Assembly (NCBI GenBank): GCA_027335545.1 | Contig: DAHWHV010000042.1 | Coordinates: 1-15,459, forward strand | Direction of reading: 5' to 3' | Origin: Clostridia bacterium | Lineage (GTDB): Bacteria > Bacillota_E > RBS10-35 > JAJYVN01 | Length of the DNA stretch: 15,459 nucleotides | Shown here: positions 5,903-11,679 of the stretch, piece by piece | How positions within the stretch are numbered: the first letter of the stretch is position 1 | Layout of the letters: every line of letters begins with the position of its first letter | Made by a program: the position numbers and the translations under genes | The notes under the pieces: model-generated | Told to the model about the DNA's origin: nothing | The model's database searches: none | What the model saw: only the letters and a program-made list of their open reading frames with translations

Positions 5903-6811
5903 TTGGACCAACTCATCGTCACGGACCTCGACGGCACCCTCCTGCGCTCGGATCGGAGCCTCTCGGACTACACCGTCCGCGTCCTGCGGGCCGCGATCGC
6001 CGCCGGGGTGGGCATCACCTACGCCACGGCCCGCAGCCAGCACACGGCGAGCCCGCTGCTGGCCGGCGTCGGCTTTCGCCTGCCCGCCGCCGTGTTCAAC
6101 GGGGCGCTGGCCGTGGACCCGGGCAGCGGCGACCGCCTGGCCGCCAACCTGCTCGACCGCGACCTCGCCGCCGAGGTGGTGGCGGAGGGGCTCCGGTGCA
6201 AGCTCCCCCCGATCGTCTGCGGCTTCACGGCGGGGCGCGAGGTCGCCGTCCACGGTGACCCGGTCAACGAAGGGCAGCGCCTGTGGCTGGAGCAGCGCGT
6301 GCGACACGGCGACCCGCGACTGAGACACGTGCCGGCGGTGCGGCCTCCCGATGAGGTCCTGGTCGTGCAGTTCATGGCCCGCCGCGAGGACCTGCTGGGC
6401 CTCACGGCCTGGGTGCACGGTACCTACGGGGAGCGGGTGGCGACGGCGCTGATCCGCGACGTCTACAAGCCGGATTACTACCACTTCGAGATCCACCACC
6501 CGCGCGCCACCAAGGGGCAGATGGTGGGGTGGGTCGCCGACCGGGTGGGCGTGCCGCGCGGCGCCGTGACCGCGATCGGCGACAACCACAACGACCTGTC
6601 CATGTTCGGGATCGCCTCCCTCCGGCTGGCCGTGGGCAACGCCCAACCGGAGGTCGTGGCGGCGGCCGACGAGGTCCTGGCGACCAACGACGAGGACGGG
6701 GTGGCCGCGTACCTGGACGCGCGCTTCGGCCTCACCCAGGGCCGCAACGGCGGCCGGCAGCCGCTGGGGGGGCCTCAGCGTTCGGGCCCGGTGGCGTCGG
6801 CGGGCGCCTGA
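5903..6811 (+). CDS. Cof-type HAD-superfamily phosphatase (HAD-IIB)
   Basis: This 302-aa cytoplasmic hydrolase probably dephosphorylates small phosphorylated metabolites such as sugar phosphates or FMN-like compounds. HAD motif I is TDLDGTLL (7-14) with nucleophile D8 and acid/base D10. Motif II is T42 in ATARS (most Cof proteins have ATGR). A large C2B cap spans roughly 80-190. Motif III is K204 (RATKGQMV) and motif IV is GDNHND (226-231) with D227 and D231. Length and order match the Cof/YbjI/YidA group. The last ~25 residues (from about 278) are Gly/Pro/Gln-rich and look like a degenerate tail. The start is TTG 5903, on the evidence of its ribosome site. It is bracketed by the SRAP 3' end and a degenerate copy of it, suggesting it arrived or was rearranged with that segment. 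Substrate cannot be predicted. Confidence 0.9.
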   Translation: MDQLIVTDLDGTLLRSDRSLSDYTVRVLRAAIAAGVGITYATARSQHTASPLLAGVGFRLPAAVFNGALAVDPGSGDRLAANLLDRDLAAEVVAEGLRCKLPPIVCGFTAGREVAVHGDPVNEGQRLWLEQRVRHGDPRLRHVPAVRPPDEVLVVQFMARREDLLGLTAWVHGTYGERVATALIRDVYKPDYYHFEIHHPRATKGQMVGWVADRVGVPRGAVTAIGDNHNDLSMFGIASLRLAVGNAQPEVVAAADEVLATNDEDGVAAYLDARFGLTQGRNGGRQPLGGPQRSGPVASAGA

Positions 6812-6839
6812 GGGCGTGGCTCCCGCTCCCCGGCGCCCG
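6801..6839. terminator. Hairpin over the HAD stop codon
   Basis: CGGGCGCC (6801-6808) pairs perfectly with GGCGCCCG (6832-6839); the 23-nt loop includes the HAD stop codon and can form an inner GGG/CCC stem. No T-run follows. Its right arm overlaps the degenerate SRAP remnant. Terminator role is tentative. Confidence 0.3.
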
Positions 6840-6917
6840 CTGGCGTCCACCGCGTCTGGACCGTGGTCCACAGCGGGCGCTGCGACGGGCCGAGTGCATC
6901 CGTCCCGTGGGCTGAGC
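6827..6917 (+). pseudogene. Degenerate remnant of the 3' end of an SRAP gene
   Basis: Positions 6853-6917 match the end of the intact SRAP gene (5633-5698) with 4 substitutions and one missing base over 66 columns, including the stop codon and 2 bp beyond. Weaker alignment with small gaps continues upstream to about 6827 (matching 5604). The missing C shifts the frame so that V-HSGRCDGP and ECIRPVG fall in different frames, and no start or upstream SRAP domain precedes them. It cannot encode a functional SRAP protein. It is the second member of a direct repeat around the HAD gene. Confidence 0.8.
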
Positions 6918-7075
6918 GGCGAGCGGGGTTCGGGGAGGCGGCAGCCCCCCTCCGCAGCGTCGCCAGGGCTGGGGGTGTCGCAGCCGGTGGCGACGCCGCG
7001 CCCCCGCTGCCGGGTTCCGGGCCCTGGCCGGTGCCGGGTCGCGCGTCCCCGCGCTCCCGCGGCCGGCCGCCAGGT

Positions 7076-7125
7076 CCGCGCCGCTGTCCCCGCCTTCGTG
7101 CCGCGCCGCTGCCCCCGCCTTCGTG
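7076..7125. repeat. Two-copy 25-bp tandem repeat
   Basis: Units 7076-7100 and 7101-7125 are identical except for one T/C difference; each contains CCCCGCCTTCGTG. They lie in the non-coding stretch between the SRAP remnant and the Pho-box-like array. No function is evident; slippage or a remnant of a longer array is possible. Confidence 0.75.
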
Positions 7126-7165
7126 CCCCGACCCCGCGCTCCTGCGCCCTGCCGGCCTCCCTGCG

Positions 7166-7204
7166 TTAACCAAGCCTTCACGCGTTCTTCGCCGCGTCTC
7201 AACG
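7166..7204 (+). promoter_or_regulatory. Pho-box-like array (PhoP binding site) upstream of phoU
   Basis: Four hexamers recur at exactly 11-bp steps: TTAACC (7166), TTCACG (7177), TTCGCC (7188) and TCAACG (7199). Known PhoP sites in Gram-positive bacteria are direct repeats of TTAACA-like hexamers with 5-bp spacers, or 11-nt GTTCACC-like units in actinobacteria. The array lies before phoU-phoP-phoR, where autoregulation is common. A possible -10, TACCCT (7225-7230), follows 20 bp later. The match is by eye and individual units are imperfect, the third and fourth most of all. Confidence 0.55.
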
Positions 7205-7375
7205 GGCGGCCGCGCCCCCGGCCGTACCCTGGGCACGCCCCCGTCCACTCGGCGGACCTGCGCGTCGCGCCTCCCGGGGGCCTGTCCCGCGCGCCAGTTC
7301 CGCCTCCGGGGGGCTGTCCCACGCCCGATCCTCCCCGGCCGGCGGCAGCGGGGTGCGTGCCGCCTGCTCGCCCAC

Positions 7376-7381
7376 TATGAT
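7376..7381 (+). promoter_or_regulatory. Candidate -10 hexamer upstream of phoU
   Basis: TATGAT is a five-of-six match to the vegetative -10 consensus and stands out in this GC-rich DNA, 86 bp before the phoU start. The -35 region at the right distance (around 7354, TGCGTG) is poor. It could be a second, Pho-box-independent promoter for the operon. Confidence 0.3.
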
Positions 7382-7467
7382 GAAGGTCGCCCGCGCCGCG
7401 GTCGTCCGCCCGCGTGGCGGGGTGCTGCGCAGCCCCGGGCGGCTCAAGCGGAGGGAGGGGGCGGGCG

Positions 7468-8127
7468 ATGCCGGCGCGGGAGGGCTTCCAGGTCCAGCTC
7501 GATCGCATGGAGCAGGGGATCGTCGGGCTCGCCGTGCAGGTGGAGGGCGTGATCGCCGCCGCGGTCGCCGCCCTGGCCTCGCTGGACGCCGCCGCAGGAC
7601 GGGAGATCGCCGCCGGGGACCGGGCCATCGACGACCGCGAGGCGGAACTGGAGCGGGACTGCCTGCGGCTGCTGGCGCTGCAGCAGCCCGTGGCCGGGGA
7701 CCTGCGGGCCATCGGGGCCGCGCTGCGCATCCTGATCGACCTGGAGCGGATCGCCGACCACGCCACCGACATCGCCCGCACGGCGGTGCGCCTGGAGGGC
7801 CAGGTGCTGCTCAAGCCCCTGGTGGACATCCCCCGCATGGCCGAGCTGGCCCAGGACATGGTCGCCCGGGCCGTCGACGCCTACGTGCGGCGGGACGAGG
7901 CCGCGGCGCGCGCCCTGGTCGCCGTCGACGACGAGGTGGACCACCTCTTCTCCCGCGTGTTCGGGGACCTGATCGGGCTCATGGGCGAGCGCCCGGAGGC
8001 GGCCCACCAGGGCACCCACCTCCTGTTCGCCGCCTCCCACCTGGAGCGGATCGCCGACCACGCCACCAACCTGGCCGAAGCCGTGATCTATGCGGTGACC
8101 GGTCAGCGCCCGGAGTTGAACGACTGA
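7468..8127 (+). CDS. phoU: Phosphate signalling protein PhoU
   Basis: This 219-aa cytoplasmic protein is made of two three-helix PhoU repeats. In known systems PhoU links the Pst phosphate transporter to the PhoR kinase and represses the Pho response when phosphate is plentiful. Each repeat carries the metal-cluster motif LERIADHAT (92-100 and 192-200), followed by D-I-A and N-L-A. Length is normal for the family. ATG 7468 is chosen over an upstream ATG at 7414 because a strong GAGGGAGGGG site lies 7 nt before it and the N-terminus then matches the family. The stop overlaps the response-regulator start (TGATG). No pstSCAB genes are in the window, so the usual partner transporter must be elsewhere. 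The two copies of the LERIADHAT motif are identical at the nucleotide level. Confidence 0.95.
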   Translation: MPAREGFQVQLDRMEQGIVGLAVQVEGVIAAAVAALASLDAAAGREIAAGDRAIDDREAELERDCLRLLALQQPVAGDLRAIGAALRILIDLERIADHATDIARTAVRLEGQVLLKPLVDIPRMAELAQDMVARAVDAYVRRDEAAARALVAVDDEVDHLFSRVFGDLIGLMGERPEAAHQGTHLLFAASHLERIADHATNLAEAVIYAVTGQRPELND

Positions 8128-8837
8128 TGGGGTCCACGGTACTGGTGGTCGAGGACGACGCGGCGATCCGGGAGTTGGTCGGGTTCCACCTGGGCCGGGC
8201 CGGCTTCGAGACGGTCCTGGTCGGCAACGGCGCCGAGGCGCGCCAGGCCTGGGGCGAGCACCCCCCTGACGTGGTCGTCCTGGACCTGATGCTGCCCGAC
8301 GGCAGCGGCTGGGACCTCTGTCGCGAGTTGCGGGCCGGCGGGGGCGCCGCGGGCGGCCCGGCGGTGATCATGCTCACGGCCCTGGACGCCGAGGCGGACC
8401 GCATCACGGGCCTGGAGCTCGGCGCCGACGACTACGTGACCAAGCCCTTCTCCCCGCGGGAGTTGGTGGCGCGCGTGCGGGCCGTCCTGCGCCGCCGGGC
8501 CACGCCGCCCGCCAAGCGCGAATCCGAGACGCTGCGCGTCGGCGACCTCCTCCTGGACCGGCGGCGGGTCCAGGCGACGCTGCGGGAGGAGCCCCTGACG
8601 CTTACGGCGACGGAGTTCCGCATCCTCTGTGCCCTGGCCGAGGTCGCCGGCGAGGTCTGCAGCCGGGACCGGCTGCTGGATGCGGTCTGGGGCGAGGACT
8701 TCTTCGGCGACCGGCGGACGGTGGACGTGCACATCCGCCACATCCGCGAGAAGCTCGACGTGCTGGGGGCCGCGGCGCGCCTGGAGACGGTGCGCGGCTT
8801 CGGCTACCGGCTGAGGGCCGAAGGGGGCGGGGCGTGA
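8127..8837 (+). CDS. phoP: PhoP/PhoB-type response regulator (OmpR family)
   Basis: This 236-aa two-domain DNA-binding response regulator should activate phosphate-starvation genes once phosphorylated. The receiver domain (3-122) has the acidic pair E9/D10/D11, phosphoacceptor D53 (VLDLMLPDGSGW), T84 (MLTA) and K106 (VTKPFSPREL). The OmpR/PhoB winged helix follows at about 135-231, with the recognition-helix region RRTVDVHIRHIREKL (196-210) and the C-terminal wing TVRGFGYRLR. The ATG overlaps the phoU stop by one base and the stop overlaps the kinase GTG by 4 bp, so all three are probably one translationally coupled operon. A GGAG at 8112-8115 may help initiation. The Pho-box-like array upstream of phoU would be its own target. 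The PhoP name rests on the phoU-phoR context as well as sequence. Confidence 0.93.
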   Translation: MGSTVLVVEDDAAIRELVGFHLGRAGFETVLVGNGAEARQAWGEHPPDVVVLDLMLPDGSGWDLCRELRAGGGAAGGPAVIMLTALDAEADRITGLELGADDYVTKPFSPRELVARVRAVLRRRATPPAKRESETLRVGDLLLDRRRVQATLREEPLTLTATEFRILCALAEVAGEVCSRDRLLDAVWGEDFFGDRRTVDVHIRHIREKLDVLGAAARLETVRGFGYRLRAEGGGA

Positions 8838-10117
8838 GCGGGTGGGCGGCCCTGGGGCTCGGCGGTGCCGCGCTCCTCGGGGGCCTGGCGGGTGCGGCGC
8901 TGCAGGCCCACCTGGGCGGCCCGGCGCTGCGCCGCGCCGCCGCCGCCCTCATCGCCTACGCCGAGACGCTGGGATTCGCCCCCAGCGGGTCCGTGCGGCC
9001 CCAGGAGGCGGGGCTGGACCTGGAGCGGTTCCGCCTCTGGCTGCAGGGGGAGTGGGCCCGTTCCGAGGCGGAGCGGGGGCGCCTCTCCGAGGTGCTGGCC
9101 GGGCTGACCGAGGGCCTCCTGCTGGTGGGGGCCGGCGGGGAGGTCCTGCTCTGCAACGACGTGGCGGCGGGCCTCTGGCCGCGCCTGCGCCAGGCGCTGG
9201 GCGGCCGGGGCCTGGGGCTGGCGGCGGAGCCCGCCCTGGAGGGGGCCCTGCGCGCGGCCTTCCAGAGCGGGGAGCTCCAGCGCGCGGACATCGAGCGGCC
9301 CGGCCCACCGCGCCGCTCCTACCGCCTGCGCGTCCTGCCCCTACCGGCCGAGCGCGCCGACGGGGGGCGGCGGGAGGCGCCGGCGGCCCTGGTCGTCGTC
9401 CAGGACATCACCGAGCACCGGGCCGCCGAGCAGATGCGCCGCGACTTCGTCGCCAACGTCTCCCATGAGCTGCAGACACCCCTGACCTCGGTGCGCGGCT
9501 ACGCCGAGACCCTGCGCGACCTGGAGCTCTCGCCCGAGGAGCACACGCGCTTCGCCGATCGCATCCTCACCGAGGCCGAACGCATGGCCGCCCTGGTGCG
9601 GGACCTCCTGGCCCTGGCCCAGATCGAGGCGCCCCGCTGGGTGGGCAGCGAACCGGTACGCCTGGGCGAACTGGCCCAGGAGACCGCCGCGGCCCTCGCC
9701 GCCTTCGCCCGGGAGCGCGGCGTCGAGCTGGTGGTGGAGGAGGGGGAGGCCGTCGTCGAGGGCCGCCCCGATGAGTTGCGGCGTGCGCTGGAGAACCTGG
9801 TGCGCAACGGCCTGGCCTACACCCCGGCGGGCGGGCGGGTCACCGTGCGCGCGCTGCGCCGGGGGAGCGAGGCCATCGTGGAGGTGGAGGACACCGGGGT
9901 GGGCATCCCCGCCGAGGCGCTGGGCCGCATCTTCGAGCGCTTCTACCGCGTGGACCGCGGCCGCAGCCGCGACACCGGCGGCACGGGGCTGGGCCTGGCC
10001 ATCGTCAAGCACACCGCCGAGGGCCACCACGGCCACGTCGACGTGCGCAGCGAGCCGGGGCGCGGGAGCACCTTCACCCTGGTCCTGCCGGCGCGCGCGG
10101 GGCGGGCGGCGCGCTGA
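8834..10117 (+). CDS. phoR: PhoR-type sensor histidine kinase
   Basis: This 427-aa kinase is the likely partner of the adjacent regulator. A single N-terminal hydrophobic segment (about 4-27) anchors it; no large extracytoplasmic sensor domain is present, fitting a PhoR that senses phosphate through PhoU/Pst rather than directly. A PAS-like domain follows (about 82-193, ending in QDITEHRAAEQ). The HisKA box is FVANVSHELQTPLTSVRGY (205-223) with phosphoacceptor H211. The ATPase domain shows the N box (ENLVRNGLAYTP, 320-331; N321 and N325), G1 DTGVGIP (353-359), F box IFERFYRVD (366-374) and G2 GGTGLGLAIVKH (382-393). Just after G2, EGHHGH replaces the usual E-x-HGG-x. The start is GTG 8834, overlapping the regulator stop by 4 bp, with AAGGGGGCGGGG in front. 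Confidence 0.93.
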   Translation: MSGWAALGLGGAALLGGLAGAALQAHLGGPALRRAAAALIAYAETLGFAPSGSVRPQEAGLDLERFRLWLQGEWARSEAERGRLSEVLAGLTEGLLLVGAGGEVLLCNDVAAGLWPRLRQALGGRGLGLAAEPALEGALRAAFQSGELQRADIERPGPPRRSYRLRVLPLPAERADGGRREAPAALVVVQDITEHRAAEQMRRDFVANVSHELQTPLTSVRGYAETLRDLELSPEEHTRFADRILTEAERMAALVRDLLALAQIEAPRWVGSEPVRLGELAQETAAALAAFARERGVELVVEEGEAVVEGRPDELRRALENLVRNGLAYTPAGGRVTVRALRRGSEAIVEVEDTGVGIPAEALGRIFERFYRVDRGRSRDTGGTGLGLAIVKHTAEGHHGHVDVRSEPGRGSTFTLVLPARAGRAAR

Positions 10118-10448
10118 CAGGGGGGGCGGGGCGGCATGCCCGCGCCCGGGCGGGGGGCGGGGACCCTGGGGCGCTCCGGCCGCGCGGTGAGGTGGCCCCG
10201 GCCTGGGGGAGTGCTTCTGCGACACGGCGGCGGCCTTCAACCTCGCCGAGCGGACCCGCGAGGACCGGTCCGCACCCTGCCCCCGCTCACCCCTGGCGCA
10301 GGGCCGCGGGGGCCCGGGGGCGAAAGCCGGGTCGGCACGGGCGGGGCGGAGCCGGTCGGGCGGGGCGCAGGGCCGCCCCGGCGGTTTGCCGGCCAGGGGG
10401 CAGGGTCCAACGGCGCCAGGCCGACGGCGAGTCTGAGGGGGCGATCGG
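10118..10448. other. Intergenic region downstream of phoR
   Basis: These 331 bp are strongly G-rich on the plus strand and hold no complete gene. A four-run G tract (10148-10171) fits the pattern of a G-quadruplex. From 10209 to about 10268 one plus-strand frame reads ECFCDTAAAFNLAERTREDR with every codon ending in G or C, but a TGA closes the frame at 10188 and no usual start codon lies between, so it is at most a gene fragment. The ribosome site for the downstream isomerase is at 10435-10441. No clear promoter was found. Confidence 0.4.
10148..10171 (+). other. Putative G-quadruplex motif
   Basis: Four runs of at least three G (GGG, GGGGGG, GGGG, GGGG) are separated by 1, 1 and 5 nt, meeting the usual G3+N1-7 pattern on the plus strand. 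It starts 31 bp after the phoR stop. Such motifs are more common by chance in DNA of this composition. Confidence 0.4.
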
Positions 10449-11315
10449 ATGCGGTTGGCGTGGACCACGCTCGGCTCCCCGACGTGGTCGCTGGAGCGGG
10501 TCTTCTCCGAGTGCGCCCGCGCGGGGTACCAGGGGGTGGAACTGCGCTGCCTGCACGGGCGGCCCATCGGCCCCGACCTGGCGGCCGAGGACCGGCGGGA
10601 CATCCGGCGCCTCAGCCGCGACTCCGGCCTGCCGGTGGTGGCGATCGGGGCCAGTTCCGCCTTCTCCTCCCCGGACGCCGCCGTGCGCGCGGCCCAGGAG
10701 GCGGACCTGCGCGGCATGTGCGAACTGGCCCACGAGGTGGGTGCCCCGCTGGTGCGCGCGTACGGGGGGGGCTTCCCCGCCGCCTACGCGCAGGACGCGG
10801 CCCGCGAGTACGGCGGGTCCTTCCCGCAGGGCCTCCCCCCGGAGGTCGTCTGCGACTACATCGCCGAGTCCCTCTGGTGCGTGGTGCCGCGGGCGGAGAC
10901 GCTGGGCGTGGGGATCGTCCTGGAGACCCACGACGGCCTCTCCAGCGCGGCCACTGCCGCCGAGGTCCTGCGCCGGTTGGACACCCCGGTCGTCGGTGCC
11001 CTCTGGGATGTCCTGCACCCCACGCGCATGGGGGAGACCCCGGCCCAGGTCTGGGACCTGATCGGGGCGCGCGTCCGCCACGTGCACTTCAAGGACGGGC
11101 GGCGGGACGCCCAGGGCCGCTGGCGCGCCGCCCTGGACGGGGAGGGGGAGGTGCCGCTGCGGGAGTGCCTGCGCGTCCTGCGCGCCGGCGGGTACGACGG
11201 CTGGCTCACCCTGGAGTGGGAGAAGCACTGGGAGCCGGAGATCGTCGAGCCGGAGGTCGCCCTGCCCCGCAAGCTGGAGGTCGTGGGGGGCTGGCTGCGC
11301 GAGTTGGGTGACTGA
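10449..11315 (+). CDS. Sugar phosphate isomerase/epimerase (TIM barrel)
   Basis: This 288-aa protein is the third xylose-isomerase-like TIM-barrel enzyme in the window. GYQGVELR (26-33) is the family's first-strand signature. The metal ligands are E159 (IVLETHD), D187 (LWDVLHP), H213 (HVHFKDG) and E256 (LTLEWEKHW). The WEKHWEPEI end is typical of a large uncharacterised subgroup with family names such as inosose dehydratase-like. ATG 10449 has GAGGGGG at 10435-10441, 7 nt upstream. Unlike the other two it has no dehydrogenase partner beside it and appears monocistronic: a strong hairpin begins 2 bp after its stop. It could supply a further step in the pathway encoded at 486-4515, but nothing in the sequence proves this. 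Confidence 0.9.
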   Translation: MRLAWTTLGSPTWSLERVFSECARAGYQGVELRCLHGRPIGPDLAAEDRRDIRRLSRDSGLPVVAIGASSAFSSPDAAVRAAQEADLRGMCELAHEVGAPLVRAYGGGFPAAYAQDAAREYGGSFPQGLPPEVVCDYIAESLWCVVPRAETLGVGIVLETHDGLSSAATAAEVLRRLDTPVVGALWDVLHPTRMGETPAQVWDLIGARVRHVHFKDGRRDAQGRWRAALDGEGEVPLRECLRVLRAGGYDGWLTLEWEKHWEPEIVEPEVALPRKLEVVGGWLRELGD

Positions 11316-11317
11316 GG

Positions 11318-11362
11318 GGGAGGCGGGGGGGGCCCCGGCCACGGGGCCCCCCCCTGCCTCCC
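11318..11362 (+). terminator. Very stable GC hairpin after the isomerase gene
   Basis: Arms 11318-11336 and 11343-11362 pair over 19 bp with one bulged T (11355) and a 6-nt loop (GGCCAC). It begins 2 bp after the isomerase stop, the position of an intrinsic terminator, but no T-run follows. The right arm merges into the 41-bp tandem repeat. Confidence 0.6.
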
Positions 11363-11434
11363 GCCCCGCCGGTCGTCGCGTCCCCGCCGCTCTCCTGCCT
11401 CCCGCCCCGCCGGTCGCCGCGTCCCCGCCGCTCC
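11353..11434. repeat. Two-copy 41-bp tandem repeat
   Basis: Units 11353-11393 and 11394-11434 are nearly identical; the clear internal difference is one T/C. A partial third copy (GCCTCCCGCCCCGC then GTCCCCGC) continues to about 11467. The repeat is C-rich on the plus strand, non-coding and in the gap before pepF. The remaining gap up to 11679 has only a weak TACGCT hexamer (11586-11591) as a possible -10 for pepF. Confidence 0.75.
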
Positions 11435-11662
11435 CGGGTTCCCGCCTCCCGCCCCGCGTCCCCGCAGGGCCCCTGCTTCCCTCCCCGGTTGGGGTGGGCC
11501 TCTGCCCCGTGCCCCAGCCCTGCCCCCCGCCGGGCCCCCCCCCGCCGCGCCCTCCCCTCACCTGCGCCGCGGGCCCGGGTTCTGGTACGCTTGGGCCGAC
11601 GACCAGCCAGGGGGGCCGCGCCCGCCCGCGGCCCCGCCGGTCCCTGGGGGCCGGCGGCCGAG

Positions 11663-11669
11663 AAGGGAG
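11663..11669 (+). promoter_or_regulatory. Ribosome binding site for pepF
   Basis: AAGGGAG lies 10 nt before GTG 11680. An ATG at 11672 is closer but in another frame, giving an Arg/Pro-rich peptide. The site supports GTG 11680 as the pepF start and argues against a 124-residue low-complexity N-terminal extension. Confidence 0.55.
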
Positions 11670-11679
11670 CCATGCGTCC

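Larger units (their letters stand above)
6918..7467. other. Non-coding region upstream of phoU
   Basis: About 550 bp between the SRAP remnant and phoU. The first part is C-rich and shows only the 25-bp tandem repeat. From 7160 it has a small A+T-rich window with a Pho-box-like array, a TACCCT hexamer at 7225-7230, and further on TATGAT at 7376-7381. Open frames here on either strand are Arg/Pro/Gly-rich and unrecognised. This is best read as the phoU-phoP-phoR control region. Confidence 0.5.

Noticed and set aside
11353..11434. CRISPR array
   Set aside because: Units are directly abutting with no unique spacers, there are only two full copies, and no cas genes are near; it is a simple tandem repeat.
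11586..11591. TACGCT as pepF -10 promoter
   Set aside because: No acceptable -35 hexamer at the right distance; a similar GGTACGCTTGG string before the HAD start is at a start codon, so the motif is not specific.
11308..11679. 124-residue N-terminal extension of oligoendopeptidase F
   Set aside because: Low-complexity Pro/Gly/Arg sequence lying over a hairpin and tandem repeats; the GTG at 11680 has a ribosome site and gives the normal family length.
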